64,000 nucleotides of DNA from assembly GCF_036417845.1 (NCBI RefSeq), contig NW_027118693.1:2180001-2244000 (forward strand). Direction: 5' to 3'. This DNA is from Apteryx mantelli (lineage: Eukaryota > Chordata > Aves > Apterygiformes > Apterygidae). The position numbers and the translations under genes were made by a program. Below are positions 35,492 through 48,879 of this stretch, one piece after another. Numbering within the stretch: position 1 is the stretch's first letter; the number at the start of each line of letters is the position of its first letter. The notes beneath the pieces were generated by a model. That model was not told the DNA's origin and searched no databases. It saw nothing but the letters and a program-made list of their open reading frames with translations.

Positions 35492-36260
35492 TCATCCACT
35501 CACATTTATTCCCTTTCCTTTCATCTTTGGAATTCCTCCCAGCGCTGCTGACAACATACTCACTTCCTCCCGCTTTCGCCTTTCCTTCTCCTTCCTTTCT
35601 TTTGCTGATCTTCCATCATATATGAAAGTTGCTAACGATAGTATCGTCTGTAAATTCTCTCCCCACCACCCGGGAGCATGTTTTCTGAAATACTCATGGA
35701 TATCTGGTGCTGCTTGCTGGACCAATATGCTCACTGCCAGCCTTTCATTAACATTTTCCACAGACATCCCTCCATAGCATAATAGCATAGTTTGCCGCAA
35801 GAAGACTGTTACAAAAATTGAGTGTTCCTCAGACTTTTGCTAATGATAGTACCTTTTCTGAGATAACACCCATTTGCCCGGCAGTTCTTATAGCTAAAAC
35901 CAGATTTTGGCATGCCATTTCACATGCTGCCCAATCATTTGTATTATTATAATCCCAATTCGGATCTACTCGTCAACGTTGTCGGTTTCTATCTCAGTCT
36001 GCCAATTCCCTAACCTTTTCCCAATATCTGTTCTCTATCCCCTGGCTAAAATATCTGTTGTAACAATACTTGAACACCCCCCTAACAAAGGTAATGTCCC
36101 TTTACTATTGCAGAAACAGGTCGAGCTGCCTTCTCCGGGTCCTCCCACACCCAGGGCATTTGCTGTGCCCATTGAAGTAGATCTCCGGGAGCTCGAAGCT
36201 GATAAACATAGGTATGCAAGACCAGTGCCAGTGCTCACCAGATGGGAACCTCGCTGTGTT
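35492..36260 (-). pseudogene. Class I ERV gag remnant (capsid)
   Basis: The frame 35492-35800 reads as the C-terminal part of a gammaretrovirus-type capsid: NVNERLAVS, then QQAAPDIHEYF and a highly charged stretch (KERKEKERRKREE) matching the charged assembly helix of that family. Upstream, broken frames to about 36240 include an LRAPGDLLQW and WEDPEKAA segment, consistent with the N-terminal half of capsid. Matrix and the leader are absent: capsid-like sequence begins within about 60 bases of the LTR remnant. Confidence 0.75.
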
Positions 36261-36276
36261 CTGCCTGGGGTGCCAA

Positions 36277-36430
36277 ACAGATAAAATAATCTGTTCTGTT
36301 TTGTTTGCTCTTGGGTACTGGTAATGAGCAGCAGGAGTCGTATTTCTCAGTTTTTAAGTATTATTGCTGGCAATAAGATCCTTCTTGTGCTCTCAGGCAG
36401 GTACTGAGAAAACAGGATTTCCCACGAAGC
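36277..36430 (-). mobile_element. R-U5 remnant of 5' LTR of class I ERV
   Basis: The segment aligns with 31252-31364 of the 3' LTR (shared ggtaatgagcagcaggagtc, then tttct and gcaataag), roughly three quarters identical by eye. To its right no U3 follows; instead degraded satellite begins near 36435. The 5' LTR is therefore truncated at the satellite junction. The TGGCACCCCAGG just inside could be a primer site, but I cannot match it to a tRNA. Confidence 0.7.
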
Positions 36431-36434
36431 TGTG

Positions 36435-36634
36435 AAACCTTCTGCCTGCTAGGGGCCTATCAGACCCGGAGGCAAAAGGGAACTCACATCCGCATGGAAA
36501 CCATGTGCTTCCTGCTAGCCTATAAGGTACAGGGGCACAATGACATCAAATCGATAAAGAGGAGACAAAAACATACTGTGGGACTATGTGGTGCTGAGGC
36601 AGAAGTAAACTGACAGGTAAATCCAGCAACAATG
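36435..36634 (+). repeat. Degraded edge units of the 65-bp satellite
   Basis: Two to three diverged units are recognisable from gggcctatcagacc ... ggaactcacatcc and agcctataagg ... caatgacatcaaat. Divergence is far higher than in the adjoining array, the usual pattern at the border of a tandem array. Confidence 0.7.
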
Positions 36635-39600
36635 GGCCCAGCACTGGCCTATCAGGCACTCAGCCACAAGTGACATCACAAACACAAACTGCACCCACAT
36701 CACCAGCACTGGCCTATCAGGCACTGAGCCACAAGTGACATCACAAACACAAATTCCACCCGCAGCACCAGCACTGGCCTATCAGGCTTGAGCCACAAGT
36801 GACATCAGAAACACAAACTCCACCCGCAGCACCAGCACTGGCCTATCAGGCATTCAGCCACAAGTGACATCACAAACACAAACTCCACCCACAGCACCAG
36901 CACTGGCCTATCAGGCACTCAGCCACAAGTGACATCAAAAAAACAAACTGCAGCCATAGGACCAGCAATGGCCTATCAAGCACTGAGTCACAAGTGACAT
37001 CACAAAAACAAATTGCACCCACAGACCCAGCACTGGCCTATCAGGCTTGAGCCACAAGTGACATCACAAAAACAAACTGCACCCACAGCACCAGCACTGG
37101 CCTAGGAGGCACTCAGCCACAAGTGACATCACAACCAAAAATTCTACCCACATCACCAGCACTGGCATATCAGGCACTGAGCCACAAGTGACATCACAAA
37201 CACAAACTGCACCCACATCACCAACACTGGCCTACCAGGCACTGAGCCACAAGTGACATCACAACCACAAACTGCACCCACATCACCAGCACTGGCCTAT
37301 CAGGCACTGAGCCACAAGTGACATCACAAACACAAAGAGCACGCAGGCACCTAGCAGGGGCCTATCAGGCTTGAGCCACAAGTGACATCACAAACACAAC
37401 CTGCACCCACATCACCAGCACTGCACTATCAGGCACTCAGCCACAAGTGACATCACAACCACAAATTCCACCCTCATCACCAGCACTGGCCTATCAGGCA
37501 CTGAGCCACAAGTGACATCACAAACACAGAGTCCACCCACAGCACCAGCACTGGCCTATCAGGCACTGATCCACAAGTGACATCACAACCACAAACTGCA
37601 CCCACAGGACCAGCACTGCCCTATCAGGAACTCAGCCACAACTGACATCACAACCACAAACTACAGACACGTATCCAGCACTGGCCTTTCAGGCACTGAG
37701 CCACAAGTGACATCACAACCACAAACCCCACCCACATCACCAGCACTGGCCTTTCAGGCACTGACCCACAAGTGACCTCACAAACACAATCTCCACCCAC
37801 ATCACCAGCACTGGCCTATCAGGCACTGAGCCACAAGTGACATCACAAACACAAACTCCACCCACAGCACCAGCACTGGCCTATCAGGCACTCAGCCATA
37901 AGTGACATCACAACCACAAACTCCACCCTCATCACCAGCACTGGCCTATCAGGCACTGAGCGACAAGAGACCTCACAAACACAAAAATGCACCCACAGGA
38001 CCAGCACTGGCCTATCAGGCACTCAGCCACAAGTGACAGCACAAACACAAACTGCACCCACAGCACCAGCACTGGCCTATCAGGCACTCAGCCATAAGTG
38101 ACATCACAACCACAAACTCCACCCTCATCACCAGCACTGGCCTATCAGGCACTGAGCGACAAGAGACCTCACAAACACAAAAATGCACCCACAGGACCAG
38201 CACTGGCCTATCAGGCACTGAGCCACAAGTGGCATCACAACCACAAACTCCACCCACAGCACCAGCACTGGCCTATCAGGCACTCAGCCACAAGTGACAT
38301 CACAACCACAAAATGCACCCACAGGACCAGCACTGCCTATCAGGCACTGACCCACAAGTGACCTCACAAAAACAACCTGCACCCACATCACCAGCACTGG
38401 CCTATCAGGCACTGAGCCACAAGTGACATGACAAACACAAACCGCACCCACAGCACCAGCACTGGCCTATCAGGCACTGAGCCACAAGCGACCTCACAAC
38501 CACAAACAGCATGCAGGCACCTAGCACTGGCCTATCAGGCACTCAGCCACAAGTGACATCACAACCACAAAATGCACCCACAGGACCAGCACTGGCCTAT
38601 CAGGCACTAGAGCCACAAGTGACATCACAAACACAAATTCCACCCGCAGCACCAGCACTGGCCTATCAGGCTTGAGCCACAAGTGACATCACAAACACAC
38701 ACTGCAGCCATAGGACCAGCACAGGCCTATCAGGCACTCAGCCACAAGTGACAGCACAAACACAAACTGCACACACAGCACCAGCACTGGCCTATCAGGC
38801 ACTCAGCCACAAGTGACATCACAAACACAAATTCCATCCACAGCACCAGCACTGGTCTATCAAGCACTGAGTCACAAGTGACATCACAAACACAATCTCC
38901 ACCCCCAGGACCAGCACTGGCCTATCAGGCACTCAGCCACAAGTGACATCAAAAACACAAATTCCACCCACAGCACCAGCACTGGCCTATCAAGCACTGA
39001 GTCACAAGTGACTTCACAACCATAACCTGCACCCACAGGACCAGCAATGGCCTATCAGGCATTCAGCCACAAGTGACATCACAACCACAAACTGCACCCA
39101 CATCACCAGCACTGGCCTATCAGGCACTCAGCCACAAGTGACATCACAACCACAAACTCCACCCTCATCACCAGCACTGGCCTATCAGGCACTGAGCCAC
39201 AAGTGACATCACAAACACAAACTCCACCCACAGGACCAGCACTGGCCTATCAGGCACTCAGCCACAAGTGACATCACAAACAGAAACTGCACCCACATCA
39301 CAAGCACTGGCCTATCAGGCACTGACCCACAAGTGACATCACAACCACAAACTCCACCCACATCACCAGCACTGGCCTATCAGGCACTGAGCCACAAGTG
39401 ACTTCACAACCATAACCTGCACCCACAGGACCAGCACTGGCCTATCAGGCACTCAGCCACAAGTGACATCACAACCACAAACTCCACCCACAGCACCAGC
39501 ACTGGCCTATCAGGCACTCAGCCACAAGTGACATCACAAACACAAACTGCACCCACAGCACCAGCACTAGCCTAGCAGGCACTCAGCCACAAGTGACATC

Positions 39601-42600
39601 ACAAACACAAACTGCACCCACAGGACCAGCACTGGCCTATCAGCCACTGAGCCACAAGTGACATCAAAAACACAAACTGCACACATGTAACCAGCACTGG
39701 CCTATCAGGCACTGAGCCACAAGTGACATCACAAACAGAAACTGCACTCACATCACCAGCACTGGCCTATCAGGCACTCAGCCACAAGAGACCTCACAAT
39801 CACAAACTGCACCCACCGGACCAGCACTGGCCTATCAGGCACTGAGCCACAAGTGGCATCACAACCACAAACTCCACCCACAGCACCAGCACTGGCCTAT
39901 CAGGCACTCAGCCACAAGTGACATCACAAAAACAACCTGCACCCACATCACCAGCACTGGCCTATCAGGCACTGAGCCACAAGTGACATCACAAAAACAA
40001 CCTGCACCCACATCACCAGCACTGGCCTATCAGGCACTGAGCCACAAGTGACATCACAAACACAAACCGCACCCACAGCACCAGCACTGGCCTATCAGGC
40101 ACTGAGCCACAAGTGACATCACAAACACAAAATGCACCCACAGGACCAGCACTGGCCTATCAGGCACTCAGCCACAAGTGACATCACAACCACAAACCCC
40201 ACCCACATCACCAGCACTGGCCTATCAGGCACTGACCCACAAGTGACCTCACAAAAACAACCTGCACCCACACCACCAGCACTGGCCTATCAGGCACTCA
40301 GCCACAAGTGACATCACAAACACAAACTGCACCCACATCACAAGCACTGGCCTATCAGGCACTGAGCCACAAGCGACCTCACAACCACAAACAGCATGCA
40401 GGCACCTAGCACTGGCCTATCAGGCACTCAGACACAAGTGACCTCACAAACACAAACTCCACCCACAGCACCAGCACTGGCCTATCAGGCACTCAGCCAC
40501 AAGTGACATCACAAACACAATCTCCACCCACATCACCAACACTTCCTATCAAGCACTCAGCCACAAGTGACATCACAAACACAAACTGCAGCCATAGGAC
40601 TAGCACTGGCCTATCAGGCACTGAGCCACAAGTGACATCACAAACACAAACTGCACCCACAGCACCAGCACTGGCCTATCAGGCACTCAGCCACAAGTGA
40701 CCTCACAAACACAAACTCCACCCACAGCACCAGCACTGGCCTATCAGGCATTCAGCCACAAGTGACCTCACAAACACAATCTCCACCCACAGGACCAGCA
40801 CTGCCCTATCAGGAACTCAGCCACAACTGACAGCACAACCACAAACTACAGACACGTATCCAGCACTGGCCTTTCAGGCACTGAGTCACAAGTGACATCA
40901 CAGCCACAAATTCCACCCACAGCACCAGCACTGGCCTATCAGGCACTCAGCCACAAGTGACATCACAAACACAATCTCCACCCACAGCACCAGCACTGGC
41001 CTATCAGGCACTCAGCCACAAGTGACATCACAACCACTAACTGCACCCACATCACCAGCACTGGCCTATCAGGCACTCAGCCACAAGTGACATCACAAAC
41101 ACAAACTCCACCCACAGGACCAGCACTGGCATAGCAGGCACTCAGCCACAAGTGACCTCACAAACACAAATTCCACCCACAGCACCAGCACTGGCCTATC
41201 AAGCACTGAGTCACAAGTGACATCACAACCATAACCTGCACCCACAGGACCAGCACTGGCCTATCAGGCACTGAGCCACAAGTGACACCACAACCACAAA
41301 CTCCACCGACATCACTAGCACTGGCCTATCAGGCACTGAGCCACAAGTGACATCACAAACACAAACTGCACCCACAGCACCAGCACTGGCCTATCAGGCA
41401 CTCAGCCACAAGTGACATCACAACCACAAACTGCACCCACAGCACCAGCACTGGCCTATCAGGCACTGAGCCACAAGTGACATCACAAACACAAACTCCA
41501 CCCACATCACAAGCACTGGCCTATCAGGCACTGAGCTACAAGTGACTTCACAACCATAACCTGCACCCACAGCACCAGCACTGGCCTATCAGGCACTGAG
41601 CCACAAGTGACATCACAAACACAAACTCCACCCACATCACCAGCACTGGCGTATCAGGCACTCAGCCACAAGTGACATCACAACCACAAACTGCACCCAC
41701 AGCACCAGCACTGGCTTATCAGGCACTCAGCCACAAGTGACCTCACAAGCACAAACCGCACCCACAGCACCAGCACTGGCCTATCAGGCACTCAGCCACA
41801 AGTGACATCACAAACACAAACTGCACCCACAGCACCAGCACTGGCCTATCAGGCACTCAGCCACAAGTGACATCACAAACACAAACTCCACCCACAGGTC
41901 GAGCACTGGCCTATCAGGCACTCAGCCACAAGTGACACCACAACCACAAACTCCACCCACAGGTCGAGCACTGGCCTATCAGGCACTGAGCCACAAGTGA
42001 CATCACAAACACAAACTCCACCCACATCACCAGCACTGGCCTATCAGGCACTCAGCCACAAGTGACATCACAACCACAAACTGCACCCACAGCACCAGCA
42101 CTGGCTTATCAGGCACTCAGCCACAAGTGACCTCACAAGCACAAACCGCACCCACAGCACCAGCACTGGCCTATCAGGCACTCAGCCACAAGTGACATCA
42201 CAAACACAAACTGCACCCACAGCACCAGCACTGGCCTATCAGGCACTCAGCCACAAGTGACATCACAAACACAAACTCCACCCACAGGTCGAGCACTGGC
42301 CTATCAGGCACTCAGCCACAAGTGACATCACAACCACAAACTCCACCCTCATCACCAGCACTGGCCTATCAGGCACTGATCCACAAGTGACATCACAACC
42401 ACAAATTCCACTCACAGGACCAGCACTGGCCTATCAGGCACTGACCCACAAGTGACATCACAAACACAAACTCCACCCACAGGTCGAGCACTGGCCTATC
42501 AGGCACTCAGCCACAAGTGACATCACAACCATAACCTGCACCCACAGGACCAGCACTGGCCTATCAGGCACTCAGCCACAAGTGACCTCACAACCACAAA

Positions 42601-42945
42601 CTGCACCCACAGCACCAGCACTGGCCTATCAGGCACTGAGCCACAAGCGACATCACAAACACAACCTGCACCCACAGCACCAGCACTGCCCTATAAGGCA
42701 CTGAGCCACAAGTGACATCACAAAAACAAACTGCACCCACAGGACCAGCACTGGCCTATCAGGCACTGAGCCACAAGTGACCTCACAACCACAAACTGCA
42801 CCCACAGCACCAGCACTGGCCTAGCAGGCACTCAGCCACAAGTGACATCACAACCACAAACTGCACCCACAGCACCAGCACTGGCCTATCAGGCTTGAGC
42901 CACAAGTGACATCACAAACACAAACTGCACCCACATCACCAGCAC
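36635..42945 (+). repeat. 65-bp satellite array, main block (about 97 units)
   Basis: Near-perfect tandem units of 65 bp with core ccagcactggcctatcaggc, then acts/gagccacaagtgacatcac, a(a/c)acacaaact and gcacccac. Spacing was checked by position, for example aggcactcag at 42241 and 42306. Variants include a 63-bp form with caggcttgagcc and a rare caggcacctagca form. Higher-order structure is visible: a 6-unit (390-bp) block marked by ctggcttatc and acaagcacaaaccgc repeats at 41711 and 42101, and a 3-unit block near 37891 repeats near 38087. Open frames crossing it are artefacts. Confidence 0.97.
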
Positions 42946-43690
42946 TGGTGACGGGCGAGTGAAGAGTTAACAGGACTGAAGTTTGTCAATTGATATGCAG
43001 AAGAACTGATAGCACAAGAGCTGACTAAAGTCGTCTACCAACAGATATGCGCAAGGCCTGATATGCGCAAGGCAGCGGAATGATTAACAAGACTGGAGAA
43101 GTGAAGTCTGCCACCTGGAATCCGCACGGACCCCCGGGGAGGGAAGAAACAATACGGAGGTGTTGTGGTCTTGCCTCACTAGCAGGGTCCTCCCAAGCAG
43201 ACAAACAGACAGTCCTGTGATTGCGAAACTTGCTAAAAGTCAGCAAAAGCGTTGTTTGCCCAGAGCCCCAGCCATATAAAAAGAGACTTGGGAGCTAGGA
43301 GAGTTTGAGCAGGGATGGGAACGTGACCTGATCATCCTCTCCGGCTGGACCGTGAGTATCCCCCCCCTCCCCTTTTCCTGGGACGCTGGGTTAAGGTAAC
43401 TCCTCGAGGTTGAGAGCCCTCTCACTAGGAGAGTGAACAAGAAAGCTTTCAAGTAGGGATAAGCAGTCCTTCCAATTAATAACGCAGTAATCGACGGTTT
43501 CAGGTTATCCGTTCTAAATTAGTAACTGATGGTTTTGTGTTATCCTTCCTAAATTAGTAATCGCATTATTTTAATGGCTGTTACTAATCCAAGAACTTGT
43601 GTGAGGAAATAAACATCTTTTTTATTATTATTATATTACTGTCTCAGTCGTTGCTATAGAACCTTCATAGCATGACAGCAGGACAACTAG
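42946..43690 (+). mobile_element. Solo LTR (or similar) inserted in the satellite
   Basis: About 745 bp of unique sequence splits the array. It carries a TATA box (catataaaaag, near 43272), a C-rich stretch and an AATAAA at about 43606 followed by T/ATT-rich sequence, which is the order of U3-R-U5. It starts TGACGGGC and ends near catgacagca. The flanking satellite units do not give a clean target duplication, perhaps because of unequal exchange. Inside it a pair of diverged repeats (taatcgacggtttcagg / gtaactgatggttttgtg) lies near 43490-43540. No protein-coding potential. Confidence 0.65.
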
Positions 43691-46315
43691 CCTATCAGGA
43701 ACTCAGCCACAAGTGACCTCACAAACACAAAATGCACCCAGAGCACCAGCACTGGCCTATCAGGCACTGAGCCACAAGGGACATCACAAACACAAACTGC
43801 ACCCACAGCACCAGCACTGGCCTATCAGGCACTGAGCCACAAGGGACATCACAAACACAAACTCCACCCACAGCACCAGCACTGGCCTATCAGGTAGTCA
43901 GCCACAAGTGACATCACAACCACAAACTGCAAACACAGGACCAGCACTGGCCTATCAGGCACTCAGCCACAGGTGACATCACAAACACAAACTGCACCCA
44001 CAGCACCAGCACTGGCCTATCAGGCACTCAGCCACAAGTGACATCAAAAACACAAACTGCACACACGTAACCAGCACTGGCCTATCAGGCACTCAGCCAC
44101 AAGTGACCTCACAACCACAAACTCCACCCACAGGACCAACACTGGCCTATCAGGCACTGAGCCACAAGTGACATCACAAACACAAACTGCACCCACAGCA
44201 CCAGCACTGGCCTATCAGGCACTGAGCCACAAGTGACATCACAAACACAACCTGCACCCACAGGACCAGCACTGGCCTACCAGGCACTGAGCCACAAGTG
44301 ACATCACAACCACAAACTCCACCCACAGCACCAGCACTGGCCTATCAGGCACTGAGCCACAAGTGACATCACAAACACAAATTCCACCCACAGCACCAGC
44401 ACTGGCCTATCAGGCACTGAGCCACAAGGGACATCACAAACACAAACTCCCCTGACATCACCAGCACTGGCCTATCAGGCACTCAGCCACAAGTGACATC
44501 ACAAACACAAAATCCACCCACAGCACCAGCACTGGCCTATCAGTCACTCAGCCACAAGTGACATCACAACCACAAACTGCACCCATCTCACCAGCACTGG
44601 CCTATCAGGCACTGACCCACAAGTGACATCACAACCACAAACTGCACCCACAGCACCAGCACTGGCCTATCAGGCTTGAGGCACAAGTGACATCACAACC
44701 ACAAAGTGCACCCACAGACCCAGCATTGGCCTATCAGGCACTCAGCCACAAGTGACATCACAACCACAAAGTGCACCCACATCACCAGCACTGGCCTATC
44801 AGGCACTCAGCCACAAGTGACCTCAGAACCACAAACTCCACCCACAGCACCAGCACTGGCCTATCAGGCACTGACCCACAAGTGACATCACAAACACAAA
44901 CTGCACCCACATCACCAGCACTGGCCTATCAGGCACTGACCCACAAGTGACATCACAGCCACAAACTCCACCCACAGGACCAGCACTGGCCTATCAGGCA
45001 CTCAGCCACAAGTGACATCACAAACACAAACTGCACCCACAGCACCAGCACTGGCCTATCAGGCACTCAGCTACAAGTGACATCAAGAACACAAACTGCA
45101 CCCACATCACAAGCACTGGCCTATCAGGCACTGAGCTACAAGTGACTTCACAACCATAACCTGCACCCACAGCACCAGCACTGGCCTATCAGGCACTGAG
45201 CCACAAGTGACATCACAAACACAAACTCCACCCACAGCACCAGCACTGGCCTATCAGGCACTGAGCCACAAGTGACATCACAAACACAAACTCCACTCTC
45301 ATCACCAGCACTGGCCTATCAGGCACTGAGCAACAAGTGACATCACAAACACAAAATCCACCCACAGCACCAGCACTGGCCTATCAGGCACTGAGCCACA
45401 AGTGACATCACAACCACAAATTCCACCCACAGCACCAGCACTGGCCTATCAGGCTTGAGCCACAAGTGACATCACAACCACAAAGTGCACCCACATCACC
45501 AGCACTGGCCTATCAGGCACTCAGCCACAAGTGACATCACAAACACAAATTCCACCCACAGCACCAGCACTGGCCTATCAGGCACTCAGCCACAAGTGAC
45601 ATCACAACCACAAACTGCACCCACAGCACCAGCACTGGCCTATCAGGCTTGAGCCACAAGTGACATCACAACCACAAAGTGTACCCACAGACCCAGCACT
45701 GGCCTATCAGGCACTCAGCCACAAGTGACATCACAAACACAAACTGCACCCACAGCACCAGCACTGGCCTATCAGGCACTGACCCACAAGTGACTTCACA
45801 ACCATAACCTGCACCCACAGGACCAGCACTGGCCTATCAGGCACTCAGCCACAAGTGACCTCACAACCACAAACTGCACCCACAGCACCAGCACTGGCCT
45901 ATCAGGCACTCAGCCACAAGTGGCATCACAAACACAAACTCCACCCACAGCACCAGCACTGGCCTATCAGGCACTCAGCTACAAGTGACATCAAGAACAC
46001 AAGCTGCACCCACATCACAAGCACTGGCCTATCAGGCACTGAGCTACAAGTGACTTCACAACCATAACCTGCACCCACAGCACCAGCACTGGCCTATCAG
46101 GCACTGAGCCACAAGTGACATCACAAACACAAACTCCACCCACAGCACCAGCACTGGCCTATCAGGCACTGAGCCACAAGTGACATCACAAACACAAATT
46201 CCACCCACAGGACCAGCACTGGCCTATCAGGCACTGAGCCACAAGTGACATCACAACCACAAACTCCACCCACATCACCAGCACTGGCCTATCAGGCACT
46301 CAACAGAAGTGACCT
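43691..46315 (+). repeat. 65-bp satellite array, second block (about 40 units)
   Basis: Continues the main array in the same orientation with the same unit. A multi-unit block containing the diagnostic actcagctacaagtgacatc and gagctacaagtgacttc variants at 45061-45240 recurs at 45969-46150, about 14 units away, which indicates segmental amplification within the array. Confidence 0.96.
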
Positions 46316-46770
46316 CACAAATACAAAAAAGGAGCAATGGGGCTCCTAGTGGCCTAGGAGATACTGAGGCTGAATGACTCCACAAACACAAGCAGCAGCA
46401 ATATGCAGCAAGCTGGAATGTCAGGTCCTCAGGCTCAAGTGTCCTCACAGGCAGCCATGAAGCCAGATATCTGCTCCCGGCCTCTTTGCGACTAAGGCAC
46501 AATTGACCTCAACAAGCACAAACAGCAGCAATGTGCATGCTGATCGCCAATCACATTCCGATGCACAACTGACCACAAAAGCACCAGCAGCAGCAATGGG
46601 CCTGCTCACCCTTTAGGAGGCATGCAGACACAAGAGACCTCACCAGCATCACCAAAGCTACGGGCATGCTGTTGGCCTACCAGATGCAGACGCACAACTC
46701 ACCTCACAAGCACAAATGGCATTGACCTGCCTGATGCTGCCCTATCTGGGACTGAGTCACAAGGGAGCTG
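46316..46770 (+). repeat. Decayed satellite, right flank
   Basis: About six heavily diverged units follow the array: each still has a version of gacctcacaagcacaaa and gcctanc-ag, but with many changes and variable length (about 65-80 bp). Most keep gacctcac rather than gacatcac. Confidence 0.75.
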
Positions 46771-48879
46771 AAAAGTGAAAACCTTCACAGAGGAAAAGCT
46801 CACCTGGGCCACTCTCACGTCCTTCGATTACGCTGTGATCACTCCATACAGAACAGTCTTCTGCAAATGGCTTTCATCTCCTGGCAAGACTCTCTCCCCA
46901 TCATGCGACAGCTCCACTCTTCACCCTGGCGACAAATCACAAAAGGGAACGATTGGTCTCGCTTTTCCTTTAGTACCATCAAGTCCCAGCTGGGAGCCTT
47001 TGCACTGCAGCACCTACACAATGACAGCAGCATGCCACTTCCATTTCCAGTGCATTTCTAGGGACAGAGATCAGCTGAGGCAGCAGCTGCACTACAAAGG
47101 CTTTCTGACACTCTCAGATCAGATCAGCACTGCACCAGCCATCAACCTGATGCCAGACCTCTGCCCTGCCACCTACTCTACAAACACAATGCCTCTGCCC
47201 CACACAGCTGCCTCTTCTGCTAGATACAACCAAGTGCCAGCAAGAACAGATGCATGCAGGACACTCGCCACTTGCACACTCCACAGCCACTGCTCTGCTC
47301 ACTGCCTTCCCTTGGCTCCTCAGCCCAGACACTCAGGGAAGCTCTTGCAGTTACACCACAAGGTGGCCAAGGCACTCTAGGCTCACAAGGCCTCTGCAAA
47401 TGAGCAGCACAAGATCAGGCACAGAGCTGCCTCCTTGGGTGATGCTGCTCTTTTCAGAGGGAAGGATCCTGCTTGCTTTGGGCACAGCAGGCTGCTGCTT
47501 TCCACCCCCATCCCCTCAGGAATCTCCAGCTAGGGATGGCGGCATGGCGATTTTCTTTAGTAATATAAAAGTTACAGATACAATGCAGAAACAGTTGAGA
47601 ATCCGGAAGGCCTCCTGAGCCCAAAGGAACCTCCGTTCCTTTCCTTTAGTTACTTGGACAAGGAGCCCTGGGGAAGGGAAAAAGGGTGCAGAACCTTTGA
47701 AATGAGGCCCAAGCAATGAGGCAGCCCCACACTGGATGGCTGCTGAAATGACAGCTCTCCTGGCTGCGCAGGCTCTGCAGCAGCAGTCCGGGCTCCACAG
47801 CTGGCTTCACAGAGCACGGAGGGCTGGGTGCCACGGGCAACCTGGCCCTGGGCACATCTTCACCCCTCCCAGAGCCAGCAGCCCAAGAGCTCTGAGACTT
47901 CCTCAGGTCAAGCTACGGACGCTTTGGGGCACTCACAAAAGGCACTCAAGACATGCTGGCATCTATTATAAGGCTCTTGGACTCATCCTGTGTGGCACCA
48001 CAGCCTCCTAGGAAAAGGAGGGGGCACAAGAGCATTTGTTGAGCGGGCTGGCAGGAACAGCAGTTGTGGGACATGGAACTGGCAGCACAGCAGAGGTACC
48101 AGGAGGTGAACCCACACCCCAAGTCACCCAGGGAAGACAGGCCCATTTATGGAGGCCTTCGCATCCATACGTAGCCTCTTCTCAGTTACTTGCAGCTGCT
48201 TTCACAGAGGGCTCACGACGCTGGCCAAGATGTTGACAGGTACAGGGACACAGCCTGGCATCCTGCCTCCATCCTCAGCGGCTCTAGCACTGCACTGGGA
48301 ACCTCCATGAGTGCAGCAACCTAGAAAGAAAGAAAGAATCGGAGTGGTACTGTCAGTTCTGCTGGCCTTACAGATTCGCAACAGGCAGGGGCAAATGTCT
48401 CCCCTCTGTGCTGAGCTCTATTGCTGAGAGCACAGCCAGCAGATCCACTGAGATGTTCCACTCCTCTTTTTGGCACAGCTGACACCATGTCTGTATACCG
48501 GGTCGTGTTTGGGAGACAGCATTCAGACCTTGCAGGAAAATCTCACAAGCTCCCTGCTCTTTTGACAGGGGCAACTTCTAAAGCACACACACCCTGGCAA
48601 GAAGAGATTATTCACACCACTGCTCACACCAGCACTACATTCATTTAGCAGCCTCAAAAGTCTAGCTGGACTCCCTAGCTGACTGCAAGGACGCTGCAAG
48701 CTTCTACTTAGCAACAAGTGGAAAGGCAAACTCCATGGCCATGCTCACCACAGAACATCATCTGCATTTGAAATGCAGCAGTACTAACTCATGATGACGG
48801 AGTGGAATAAAATTTGTGTCAGATAACGTGGAACATCCACTTCTGCTTGATTAATGAGTTGCACTTCTGTATTGCTGTA
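46771..48879. other. Intergenic, no gene recognised
   Basis: A 201-codon + strand open frame at 46775-47380 begins with GTG and has no recognisable domain, low hydrophobic periodicity and no splice context, so I do not call it a gene. An aaag-rich patch (agaaagaaagaaag) lies near 48324-48340. Confidence 0.45.

Noticed and set aside
36258-36275. Primer binding site for the class I ERV
   Set aside because: TGGCACCCCAGG is in the right place, but I cannot match it to a tRNA and the leader beside it is deleted.
38098-46067. Open frames within the satellite encoding repetitive peptides (HKHKLHPQHQHW-like)
   Set aside because: They arise from repeat composition; unit length is not a multiple of three and small indels change frame constantly.
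36640-46320. Short direct repeats that could be mistaken for a CRISPR array
   Set aside because: Units are 65 bp head to tail with no unique spacers, in eukaryotic DNA. This is a satellite.
46775-47380. 201-codon open frame as a new gene
   Set aside because: Starts with GTG, has no recognisable domain and borders decayed satellite. Chance is the simpler explanation.
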